Origin: Mytilisepta virgata
Lineage: Eukaryota; Mollusca; Bivalvia; Mytilida; Mytilidae
DNA: 64,000 nucleotides
Assembly (NCBI GenBank): GCA_028015205.1
Contig: CM051510.1
Span: 29,512,580-29,576,579, forward strand
Direction: 5' to 3'
Under the pieces are notes generated by a model. It saw only the letters and a program-made list of their open reading frames with translations, was not told the origin of the DNA and made no database searches. Below are positions 1-11,700 of this stretch, in pieces. Positions within the stretch are counted from its first letter, which is position 1. Each line of letters starts with the position of its first letter. The translations under genes were made by a program, and so were the position numbers.

Positions 1-355
1 ACTTCCTGTTAACGTGAACTCCTTTTTCATTCCATGGTTTATGAATATTATTCCTTTATAGAATGGTATTGATGCATATACCATTTGAAGATGAGCAATA
101 CGGTTTTAGAATTTCAAACAGGAGCCAACGGGGATCACACTTCAAAATTTTGAATTTAAGCTTGTGACTTTAACTCGTTTAATTTATGCATTTTATTTAT
201 ATAAAGTATTGTCATACACTCTATGTATATGACATTGAGGTTCAAGTAAGAATTTTGATAATTTATATAACAAGGACTCCCAGGGGACAATTTAATAAAA
301 TTTTGAAATCAAACTTGTAATCTAAATTCTTCTTTAAGTTTTCAATGTATGCTTT
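1..355. other. AT-rich non-coding DNA
   Basis: No credible ORF, RNA gene or repeat structure seen. Confidence 0.5.
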
Positions 356-1030
356 TTAGCTCACCTGGCTATGCCAGGGTGAGCTTTTGCCATCACTTTG
401 CGTCCGTCGTCCGTCCGTCCGTCCGTCGTAAACTTTTCATTCAAAAATCTTCTCCTCTGAAACCGCTGGGCCGATTGGTTTGAAACTTAATAGGAATGAT
501 CTTTGACATGTCCTCTACAAACGATCCTCAATTTATTTTGATCTGACATAAAACATGGCTGTCGTAGCTAAAAATAGAATATATGGGTGCATGTGTTGTT
601 TTTGGCTTATAACTTAAAAACCGTTACAGATATCAAAAATATGACATGGAGTAAAATTGATCTGCATGACAAGATCTAACTACGCTGAAATTTTGAAGGA
701 AATCCCAAAACCCATTTAGGAGTTATTGCCCTTTTTTCGTCAAATTTTCAAAATTTAACATTTTTCGTCATTTATCTCCAAAACTATTTGAGATAGAAGT
801 GAAATGTAAATTTGAAAAATGTTTGCCGTCAAGAGGGCTGTTGCCTAATTTAACTTGTTGATTGAAGTACCACATCTCTGTCAACCAATGAGAAATCAAA
901 ATTTTTTATCATAAAGTATAAAATTGAAAAATAGTAGCTATTTACACAACATAGAGCTTTTTTTATACACAGGAGAGCCTAAAGAAATGTCGTAAATATG
1001 AATACATCAGACTATTTACGAATACAGAGT
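356..1030 (-). repeat. Interspersed repeat, hairpin-ended (Helitron-like 3' end)
   Basis: Reads on the minus strand. Its 3' end is a strong hairpin (stem GCTCACCTGG at 359-368 against 374-384) followed directly by CTAA on the minus strand. Just inside lies a short run of (GTCC) units at 403-428, then a long AT-rich body. The same end in the opposite orientation closes the element near 43.6-43.7 kb, so this is a dispersed family. Hairpin plus CTRR is the 3' signature of Helitrons; the assignment is an inference and the inner boundary near 1030 is approximate. Confidence 0.5.
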
Positions 1031-2463
1031 TCATCTTGTTGACCATATGATTGACGCTGAGGGAATTCTTCCTCTTCTTTTAGATAATCTTAAACATGTT
1101 AAAATACCCCAGGTAAAATACTCATGTTTCTCAAAGACCATGTAAAAGTATAGTCCATAGTAGCCATTCTGCAAATTTAAAGCACATGTTAAAAATCCCC
1201 AACAAGCTATATTTTATGGAATTTATGGTAATATTCCAGAATTTAGATGAAGAATGTGAGAATTATTATCCTCAATAGGAATGATCGACTTCTCAATTTT
1301 TATCATGAAAGACCATTAAAAGTAACCTACACCTATAGTAATTATATCATAAACTTTTTGTACTTTGCGTACTACAAATTTACTATAAAACAAGTTAAAA
1401 AGTGACATGTATATTTTTCATAATAATTTTATACCTTGGTTCGAACATTTTGACACGTATTATATATGGTTCACCACTCACTAACAAATCTATTGACGGA
1501 TTCACACTCTGAAATTAAAAATTAATTCTACAGATTAAACTGCAATTTTGAAACAGCGTGAAAAGAAATGAAACATTTAGACTTCGACGTAGGCTTGTGA
1601 CATGTAAAAAGCCATGTTTGGTTACAACACCCCGTCACTTTAATCCAACACTATAGGTTTTAATGAATATATTTTATTTGACGTGTAAAAATTTTAATTT
1701 CGTTTATTTTAATGTTAATTAGAAATAAGAAAGTTAAAAAAAATTACAGAAGCTTGCAATGCAATGCTAATTTTTGATATTTTTCTGGTATTAAGTAAGG
1801 ACTGAATAATTTTTATTTATACGTATATTTTACGCCTATAAAATTAAGGGAACATCCAGATAAATTACATAAAGGATCATCGAACGGAAAAACAAGAAGA
1901 AGGTACAGTATTTGTATTTGTTTTTTTAAGTGTTACTGTTCTCAAGAATTCGCATTGTCTCTGGCTCTTTTCCCGTTAATCTTTTTACTAAATGAACAGT
2001 CAATTTTTATCGAATTCAGTGACAGTTCGGTATAATATCTGACGGCATTAAAGGGAATATACGATACAATAAGATTCCTCCACCGACTTTTTGCTGAAAA
2101 TTTACCAGACGGTCAATTTTTATGTACAGATTTTAAATATGTAAAAATAACCAGACCTTTTTAAGATAATCAATACTGATTTTGGTATAAGCCAAAACCC
2201 TAAATTTGTCATTTTTCAAGAGTGTCACAAAAAACTTTTTAACGAAAAAAGATAACATTACCAGGTCTTTTGTAAAATATTCCCAAATACATAGACATTG
2301 TCTTTTAATAAATAACCGATGAAAAAGATTGATAAACTAATTAGGAAATTATGCAAATTTAAATCAAATAAGGAATATTGATAATAATTTGGTAACTTTA
2401 GATGCATGTAGAAATCCTCCACTGATTTTTTCTTTAAATTTTAGTATACTTAATTTTAAGTAA
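1031..2463. other. AT-rich non-coding DNA
   Basis: Only short chance ORFs; no gene, RNA or clear repeat boundaries recognised. Confidence 0.5.
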
Positions 2464-2726
2464 TGTGGTTCTGTTTGCAAAAAAAAAGTTGGGGTCCATG
2501 TGCTTATTGCAGAGGTATTTGAGAAAAACCCAAAATTTAAAAATGGTATAAAGGTTTTTCTTGAAGGATGCTATGATGTCACAATGTGTATCTCTTGGCG
2601 ACGTCATTATCTCCCCTGCTACCAGAATGGATCAATGCATTTTGAATAGGTAGACAGAAATAAATTATTTAATGAAAAAACAACAACAAAAAAAAAAAAA
2701 AAAAAAAAAAAAAAAACAGAACCACA
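2464..2726. repeat. Short TIR (MITE-like) element with poly(A) tract
   Basis: A 13-bp terminal inverted repeat TGTGGTTCTGTTT (2464-2476) is matched by its complement at 2714-2726. The interior contains a long A-run at about 2680-2715. No ORF. Non-autonomous DNA element by structure; no target duplication could be fixed. Confidence 0.5.
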
Positions 2727-3360
2727 CCATGTTATTGATGCTAAAATAAAATCTCATGAAATAATTTGGTGAAAAAAAACAAGCAAATGATGTTTATGTG
2801 ATGTGATTATATAAATTCTACGGGAATTATAAAACAAGTCCAATTTCTGTTTGAAGACGATCATTTATTGTATCATTTTTATTATTTTTTTTCGTCTAAA
2901 CATTGAAAATTAAAAAAAAGTATTCTGTAATTCAATGTTATATTACTATTTAACATTTGTAATGTACGTGAACTGTATAATAGGAGTAAACGAAACAATA
3001 CTTTTATAAAATGCATGAGATTTTTGCCATAATATACTTAAAAATTTGCAGGATTCAGAATGCCTTCTATTGTACAGACATGACTGGGGACAAATTTTAT
3101 TTGTCCGGTTATAATAAGGGCCAAAAGATTATCTAAACTTTCAATTTAATTACTAAACATTGGCACTACTAAAATTCCTGAGTTAGACCCACTTCTGGAA
3201 ATTATTTAAGTTGATGTTTGTTTCGAAGTTTTTACAACATCCATTATATAGATACAGTAATACACACAAAGACACAAAACAAGAATTAACATAAGGTTTA
3301 TAATTATTATAGCATCTTTTCATAGCATAATACAAATACATTTATGAAACATAGAGTAAC
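2727..3360. other. AT-rich non-coding DNA
   Basis: No supported feature. Confidence 0.4.
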
Positions 3361-3502
3361 TATGACGCGGTATGTGCGTCATAAATATTTATTTATGCCT
3401 AAGCATAAATCGATTTAAGGCTAACCATAAGTATTTATGCCAGGCATAAATACTTATGGCCTAGGCATAAATAAATATTTATAACGCACATACCGCGTCA
3501 TA
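3361..3502. repeat. Palindromic fold-back element, 142 bp
   Basis: The outer 19 bp, TATGACGCGGTATGTGCGT, is perfectly inverted at the right end. The inner arms (ATAAATATTTATTTATGCC) also pair, with a second smaller palindrome around the middle. The whole element can fold into one long hairpin. No coding capacity. Confidence 0.75.
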
Positions 3503-3675
3503 AGTAACAGTTAAAAAGGTATGTAATATAGAAGTAATGAAACTATGTACAAACATACATTCGAAAAAATGTCTGGAAGGAACTGTGAAAATTTCTACCT
3601 ACTGTTGCAACATAAACAAGATTGCTACACGTAACCATATGTCCACCGTCGCTGCAGAATCAATTTGCATAAGAA

Positions 3676-4210
3676 GTCTAAGTCCCATAACTCCAACACA
3701 ATTTGTTGAATCAAAATGGCGGTAGAGTATGCACATCTACACTTCATAAAAATAAATCCTACCAAATATGGAAGCTATCCGCCAAGCGGTTTCAGAGTAG
3801 ATGCGTCCACAATGTCTTCTATTGTTGAGAAATATTAAAAATAGTCTAAGTCCCATAACTCCTACAAAATTAGTTGAATAAAAATGACGGTATAGTATGC
3901 ACATCTAGACTTCATAACAATAAATCCTACCGAATATGGAAGCTTCCGCAAACGGGTTTCAGAGCAGATGCGTCCACATGGTCTTCTATTGTTGAGAAAT
4001 GTTAAAAATGGTCTAAATCCCATAACTCCTACAAAATGTGTTGAATCAAAATGACGGTATAGTACGCACATTTAAACTTCACAACAATAAATTCTACCAA
4101 ATATGGATGCAATCCGACAAGCGGTTTCAGAGGAGATACGTCCACAAGATGTTGCGGATGGACGGACGGATACCATCACCATGTCCCTCCGTCGCTTTGC
4201 GAAGGCGGGG
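3676..4210 (+). repeat. 168-bp tandem repeat block with GGACGG tail
   Basis: Three diverged units begin with 'gtctaa(g/a)tcccataactcc' at 3676, 3844 and 4011, a spacing of 168 and 167 bp. The third runs into a GGACGGACGG tract followed by a sequence resembling the ends of other dispersed families in the window. Small ORFs here follow the repeat and are not genes. Confidence 0.65.
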
Positions 4211-5349
4211 GACAATAAAGACTGTGATAGAGATGTATCTATATGTATGTTTCAGAGCAGAAACAACTTCTATAGCAGCCTTTGTTGATGATGTGGAACC
4301 TACGACCACAAACACAACATTGCCTCCATCTGCAGAATCATTTCTTGACCTTACAAGATGGCAGGTCACAGTCATCTTCTTTTATGCTTTTCCCAACTTC
4401 CAGAAGTCTATCGATTTAACCACCATGAGATTTGCAAGTTTGGTCTAAATATTGAAAATATTGAATGTACCATATATCATAATTTATATTGGTTTAATAT
4501 ACTTTAGCAGCCAAGAGATTTTAAAGTTAGGTCTAAATATTGAATTTATTGAAAGTACGAGATATCATAATTACAAAATATCCAAAATATTTGATTATAA
4601 ATCATTAAAGGACCAAAACATTACTTTGAAATATCAGGAGTTTTGAGATAAAAGAGTTCAAGATAACGAGATTCAACTGTATATTCAAAACAAAATTAAT
4701 GCTTTGGTATTTTTTGTTGTATTTATAACATTTTGTTTTTCATGACTCAAATTTGAGAAAATTCCAAACTTTTCACTACTTTTTTAAGAAGTCTTACGTA
4801 TAAATCAGAAATCAAATATTTTTTAGCAACAACTGAAAGATGGAAGAAAGTTTAAATTAGGTGAAGAATTTAATAATTGTTTATCACATATTTTATTCAA
4901 ACACCGATTTTGCATATGTTATAAAGGCATAATTTGATCCATATTATTTGCCCCCGGGGCAATAACATCACGACACGTACGAGTGCAGATAGTATGTTAT
5001 CTGCCCTCGTATGATGTGTTATCTGCCCTCTCGTGAGTTTCAGCGACGTCACTTTCGCTCAGCTTTAAATAATCGTCTGATCATTATTTATGGTTCTAAG
5101 CAGTTTCAAATAAGGGCTTATATAATGTATTTATAGATCTCGGGGGGGAGGGGGGGGGGGGGGGCAACCACAGGAACTGAACTTGCATTTATTTGTTTGA
5201 CTCTATACGTAACACTGTTTAATAGCTGTAGCATTGTGAATGTGCAACTTATATTCAGGGGTGTCGAAAACCTGACAACCTTTCTTGAAGACTGGAAAAT
5301 CTAATTCAACATTCAAATTATTTCTTGGTAGTGGCAAAATATGTGATAA
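4211..5349. other. Non-coding, low-complexity patches
   Basis: No gene seen. There is a short fold-back around 4950-5040 (two 'ttatctgccctc' copies with partner sequence) and a G-run at about 5142-5164. Confidence 0.45.
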
Positions 5350-5474
5350 ATAGATTAATACATGGTCTTTTTCACATTTCCTGTGTCGTAATCCCTCAAC
5401 TGATATCGTCCCTTGGGCTAAAGGCCTCGGGCTGATAACAAGGGCAATATGAAAAAGACCATGTATTAATCTAT
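5350..5474. repeat. Fold-back MITE, 125 bp
   Basis: Left arm 5350-5378 (ATAGATTAATACATGGTC...) is the reverse complement of 5446-5474, with a roughly 67-bp loop. No ORF. Confidence 0.7.
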
Positions 5475-5845
5475 AATTATTTGTCCAACTTGACAAGGTG
5501 ACAATTTGACGGAATTCGGCACTTGCCAAGAAAATCTTAATAATTTCGTTATATCTGAAAACCAATAAACCAAATGTTAATGTAAAATTTATTTTGGTGG
5601 TATACCATTATACCAATATGAAAAAAAGATAATAAATATCACTTTCTACATGGGCAAAGTGCATTTAGAAGTACAACGTGCATGTTGGCCTGGGCTATGC
5701 GTTGTTTAAGAGTTCCGTACCCATACTACGATTTTCATCGCGGTATTGAGCTAGTGATAGCATCGAGGATTTACAGTGCCACCAACTCTCTGGTTCAAAA
5801 CTTTAATAATAAATACTTCTTTTATATCAATAGGCGTCTTAAATA

Positions 5846-6099
5846 TCATCCTCCCAAGTCAGGGTTTTGTATCTACGTTCGTTCCTACAAACCCCTGACA
5901 TCACACATTCATATTTTGCGAACATATCGCCGCCTGGTGTGAAACCTAGAAAATTCTACCAACGACGCAAATGGATTCTCTATTGACTTTGAGAAGAACC
6001 AATGAAAATAGTTCACTTCCGACCCTCAAAATATGAATGTGTGATGTCAGGGGTTTGTAGGAACGAACGTGGATACAAAACCCTGACTTGGGAGGATGC
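5846..6099. repeat. Long-TIR MITE, ~254 bp
   Basis: An arm of about 70 bp starting CATCCTCCCAAGTCAGGG (5847-5917) is repeated inverted at about 6030-6099 with only one or two differences. The spacer is unrelated. High arm identity suggests relatively recent insertion. Confidence 0.75.
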
Positions 6100-6109
6100 T
6101 TAAATATTG

Positions 6110-7279
6110 ATTGTAGTCATTGGTAGTGACAAAGCACTGGGAAAACTGTGGAAAATGCCAAGTTCTCAAAACAACATGTTATATAAACCATGTAATAAAT
6201 TGACATCTGCTTAGTGTTGAATTGCTTTCATTTGAAAAAAAAATATTTAAAAAATTGTTCTTTAATCAAAATTTACAGCATCTGTCTATCCATTACAAGT
6301 GCAATCACTCCGACCGAAAGTTACATAACTTATTGACAAATCTTCCAAAATGAAATTTGCCACTCACTAAAGATCGTGCAGTAACCACTAGAGGACTATT
6401 TCTGGTCTACTCAATTCACGATTTAGATGGCCGGGATGTTGTCTTCTAGACATTTTACTCCATAACCGTTCTTTCTCATACTTACACCATGGCGGTCTGC
6501 ATGTTCGGAGGTTGATTTGGGTCAGATGTTTTCACGTACTGTTGTATGTAGTTTATGTGCCCATATTGTCCCAATCTTTTTATTTCTTATATTTTTTAAA
6601 ATGGCACTACCCGATATTTTTATCGACGCCCTCTCTTCGTTTTATTTTCTCCTTTTATTCATATAGGGTAAGCGTCAATGAGACAAGACTCCATAGATCC
6701 AAACATGGGGAAAATTTTTTCTGGTGTTTTGTGGTCTTTAACGAGAAACAAAAACTTCCACTACAAGAAACGCACCAAAATGGCTGGATGTTAAAATGGT
6801 GTCAAAATAAAAAAGAAAAAAAAAGAAAATAGAAATCCTAAATAAACATATTATTCCATAATTTGTTTTCTTACAGGTATTGTTGCCATACAAAATGATT
6901 GGATATCTGAAGCTAGGTATAGGTAAATCAATGTATATACGATATTTCAACTTTGGGTCATTTGTCTTGCTTCCTAGAAAAATGGGGGAAAGAACAGAAA
7001 TTTGGCGGCGATATCCGCAAAAATGGTAAAACGAACATTAAAAATAATAAAATTATTCTCTGGACGAATGGTTATGATATTGATTTTCATTGGACGACGT
7101 CGAAAATTTCAACCTATCAATTCTGCAATTGATGCCCTCCGAGACGACGGCACGTGCAAAACGTCATTCAAGGGCATACTGGTGGTGCTTGTACAAAGTC
7201 ACAAGTTTTTATAGCGGAAATGAATGAGGGAAACAAGGTTACATAACACACAAAAGTCATAGCTTCAATTAAAAGTAGG
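6110..7279. other. Non-coding DNA
   Basis: Several 60-106 codon open frames on both strands, none with a recognisable domain, signal peptide or splice context. No supported feature. Confidence 0.4.
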
Positions 7280-7500
7280 AATACCGATCAAAGTGTCAAA
7301 AGAGGGAAAATCGGAGGCAAAAAAAAAAAAAAAAAAAAAAAAAAAGATAAAACGACCGGGACCACTTAAAAGACGAGAGTCGAAAGAAAAACAACAAATA
7401 ACACAAAATACTAAAAATTACACAGAAACGAGTAACGGGAATCCCAACAAAAAAACCGGGATGAACTCAAGCTCCGGAAGCATGAGTAGTCTTCTCTAAC
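7280..7500 (-). repeat. Retroelement 3'-tail fragment (degenerate)
   Basis: An A-run at 7319-7345 is followed by a sequence ending in '...ctccggaagcatgagtag'. It is related to the better preserved copies at 27.84, 30.02, 34.43 and 45.09 kb. By comparison with 38.1-38.96 kb it is the antisense 3' tail of a reverse-transcriptase element. It is truncated and has no RT sequence. Confidence 0.4.
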
Positions 7501-8280
7501 GGCTTGCGTTTTAATGGGTTTCATGACGGAAAGTTTTTCCTTAAAAGGGAGAGCTTTGTCCCTTTTGGAATAGATAAAGATTCCGATACGAAGACATCTA
7601 GATGTATGGTACATGTATATATAGTTGTAAAATCCTTTAGTTCCAAATGGTACATGAATATTGTGAGGAAGTGACCGTGTACAACTTACATGTATCGCGC
7701 AAACTCATTTTTGTACATTATCTAACAAAAATGAAATTACAGAATTAATTTCTCAGCTTTCGTAATCTATGGTGATTCGCTATTTTTTAAAAGAGAGTAC
7801 AAATACTAATTAGACATAAATATGAGAAACGCTAATCAGACACTTTATATAAAACATTACTTTGGATAGAAACAAAAGTTAAATAATCGGCGTAAATTGT
7901 CAGTGTCTTCAGAAATATTTGAAAAAAATAATTGCTATAAAAATTATTTTGAAAGAGTCAACACATATGTTGAAAAAATGAAAACATCTTGTAGCGCGTA
8001 ATCGCCTAAATTTTATTTACCGGAAGAAAACTCCTTTATACGAAAAACCCATGTATTTATATTTCAAAAGAAAGTAATTAATTTTTTTTTCAAAACACTT
8101 GTATTCTGTTCCTGTATTTCTAAATTAAGTTACACAATAACCTGTTTTAAAAATTCCACTGTAAATAAGAATTGTGCAGGTTTATAATATATTGGGGAAA
8201 ATACATCGACAGAGGTTTACACAGGTCTCCTTGTGCACATATCTTCACATGTCTCTATATTGCAAAAGTCTACAGAAAGA
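7501..8280. other. AT-rich non-coding DNA
   Basis: Nothing recognised. Confidence 0.4.
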
Positions 8281-8655
8281 TGAACAATGTTTCTCCTATT
8301 CTTGACGCGTTTAATCGGTGGGATAAAAATACATAATATCTTTAACCACTTCCCGGTGATTAAATTTCTACGTGGGAATTACCGCCCTTTTTTCCACAGT
8401 TATTGGAAGATCCGAAATGACGTCCATGTAAACAAACTACAAAGCAACATTTTCTTGAGGTTTTTGTCGCAAATCATAGGAAAAACAGATTCTCCTTCAA
8501 TTTACTCGTGAGTTATGGAATTTCGCCACCCTCAATAGTTAAATTTCAGATTTTAACACGCTCGCTACAGGCTTGCGTGTTGAAAATCAAAAATTTTACT
8601 GGCTCGTGTAGAGAAAATCCATAACTCACTCGTACCTGAGGAAGAATCTATATGT
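8281..8655 (+). repeat. Dispersed repeat family A, copy 1, with terminal fold-back
   Basis: About 370 bp that recur at 39228-39612 in the same orientation and at 19870-20235 inverted. The unit contains 'tcggtgggataaaaatac', 'ttaaccacttcc' and 'cagattctccttcaattta'. It then ends with a fold-back whose arms read 'gagttatggaattt' and the complementary 'aatccataactc'. The 74-codon ORF inside is not conserved between copies. Confidence 0.7.
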
Positions 8656-8760
8656 ATCCCTCTGATGTTCAAAGCAAAACAGCCAACTGCAATTTATTCC
8701 ATTATATTATCATAATATCATCCTTTCTGACACGTAAAAAGTTCTTACTGATAATTGTTC

Positions 8761-11700
8761 ATGGTCTGTAAAAGGCACTGTTGTTTTGCAGCTTTAGTCA
8801 TTTTAGTAACAGTCAGACAAAATGTAATGGTGGAGAGTTGCAGTACTCTGATAACATGTTTGGATGATAACGGAGCCACATGGTCTGGGGCAACGCCAGA
8901 TCCTAATAACATTAACGTTTCTCTGTACACATCGTTTTATACATTTCTATGCAGGTAACTCTTTTACATACTACAAAACTTTTCATTATCTATTTATATA
9001 CCAACATGATGTATACTCATCAATTAAATGTATATACTTTTGACAAGAAAATACATGGACTGTGAAGAGTTTTTTAATCGACAGCAAACAATTAGAAAGC
9101 ATTCCATTCTCCTTCTGCACTACAGAAAATACTTATGGAGAATCTGAACAAACGGCAAGGGGGTACACTTTCTATAGTTATTATCTGATTTCAGTTTCTT
9201 TAATGTTTTACATGTAGTTTCTTTGGGGTTTTGACACTATCATTTTTGCTTCGCATCACGGTGCGGAGCTATTAGTTTCAGTAGACATACACGCCATCTT
9301 GAAATAATTACTGATCGCTGATTGGTTAATGCGGCTGAGATACAGCCACAGCCATTGGTTTAAATGAGATAAAGAATTATAGACTTTTTTCGTTCAGGAT
9401 AAGTCATCAAAAACCGGAAAATTAACTATGTGTATATCAGTTCCGATCAACTGTCATTACATGTTTTTGTAATATTCATATATTCTGAAATTCATTATTG
9501 AAATCAATTATTAATACGTGTATATTTACTTTGTTAATCTGCAATACACACGGTTTGTTTTGCTTAATCGTATATACTATAATCCTATGTTTACAACAAA
9601 AAATACATGATCTCTACTTTATAACTTCTGCCAATCTAAACACACCTCCAGAGTCGTGTCTATTTGTTGTTTTCGAGCGGAAAATTTTACTGGTCAACAG
9701 AGAATTCCAATACTAAATCAACAACCACATGCTCACATATTACCATAAATTAAGATAGAGCAAAGCAGTCCACAGCTTTTTAGAAAGCTAAAACTTGTGA
9801 TACCTTTAGACTCTGTTAAAATTTCAGAAACACTCTTATTTCTCTGAAACAGATGACTTGCATACAGTTAAATATCTACATGTACTATTATTTGGTTTTA
9901 AAATGTAATACATATATATATTTCCAGTAACAGACAGGCCTACCTTTCCTGTGAGGTAAACAACAGAACCGATGTACTAGGGTGTTCCCAAATGGTCGGA
10001 GCTGGTTACATCGATGGTACAACGGTGGAGCTCTCACAGATTCTCGACGTCACTTGTCAGCATATCAGTGGTATGAAAACGCAAAAAAGATCTGTCTAGT
10101 GAGACTTTAGAACTTAAATTTGTTACTCCAATCGTAAATGTGGAATCTCCAGTACGGTTTATAGGATGTTTCAATAATGAAAACAGTACTCAGTTATTTC
10201 CCTTTATCAAGTTACCAAGTGGAGATAATTGATACTGATCCCTTTAGTCCTAAGGGCCAAAGAGAGACTATTTCATTATCCCCCTCCCCCTAGGTAACTT
10301 GGTTATGGGATAAACTGACCAATGTTTCTCATACGCTGGAAAACTAAACCAATGTAAGAATAACAAACAAGTGAATTGTCTCATTATCTGCATTCCTTGT
10401 CTAATCTTTCTTGTACTCAAGAACAAACTTACATACAAAATTAACTCGAACAATTCAAACCTTTTCCGTATCCTATTTTCTCCTTCGGTAATGGAGTGGT
10501 CGAGCTTAGGCTCCATAACACATTTTCTATGTGAAGTGAGCTTACAAATGTCATGGTCTTGTGCCATATTCAGAGTAAAAAATACCCATATACATGTATA
10601 TATATCCTGAAAGGCCATTATGTTAGCATTGTTTCAATCATGATAAAATAAATAAAAAATATCCATGGAAAATTTTCATAAAAAAAGCTTTAAAAATGTT
10701 AAATTTCACTCCACTTAGGCTTAAAACTGAGGTCTGATGCAGCGTTTCAATCCAATTGAGGCTTAATTTTTCAGATTCTGCATAAAGTTCGATTAAATAT
10801 GTAAAAAAAAGGATTATTTTTCCGCTCTTTTTTTCCACCAAATTTGAAAGTTTTATAACAGTGCTAATAAAAAGTCAATTTGCATACATTGTGTTGTCTT
10901 TAAGCCTTGGAATTAACAATTTGTGAAAATATTTAACTTACCAGTTCAGGTGCCGATTATCACTGTCAAAGTTTTGCACACCATATGTCAATACACAAGT
11001 CTTAGTGTATTACCTCCCATTACTTGTCAGAAGCAAAATCAGTTAATGTTTTAGTATTTTTTTAAACTAAAATCTATCCTCTTTCGGTCAATATTACAAT
11101 TTTGAGGTTAAGACATTTATTATTTATTTATCATGTAGTCAAACTTTACCAACTCTAATAATTAATAAAATTCCGGGGGTGCATTTCTCTGAAACTGAGA
11201 TAATAAACGGAGTCTAACCCGAAGTGAGCGAATATAACGACTGGATTATTCGGGTTCGTACAAAATATATTGTATCAGAAAACAGAGTACGGGCCATGTT
11301 TCACAAACATTCGTACGATTATGATTAGTCGTAAATGTGATCTGATTTCCTGTTTTCAATGTCTCTGTTCTATTGACGTCATGGAACCAGTCTCGAACGT
11401 AGTCGTATGAATGTTTGTGAAGCTGGGCCCCGATTCGCACGATTCATCTGATTTCGGGTCTTCAGTGTCTAGTGAAGTCCTGGAACCAGTCTTCCGAATG
11501 TTTGTGAAACAGAGACCAGAACCTAAACAGGTCAACAATTAAAGAGACTAGATTCACCACTAATATTCAATCAATTAGATGAAGCCATAAAGATTTAACT
11601 ATAAAATTGCATGAAGTCAATTATAAAATTCCATTACCCAAGAGGCTATTCCATCATTGCTATATAAATGTTTGCATCTTGTCAAAGTTTTATGGTCGCC

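Noticed and set aside
5682..5942. 86-codon ORF
   Set aside because: It runs through one arm of a long-TIR MITE and is not conserved as protein.
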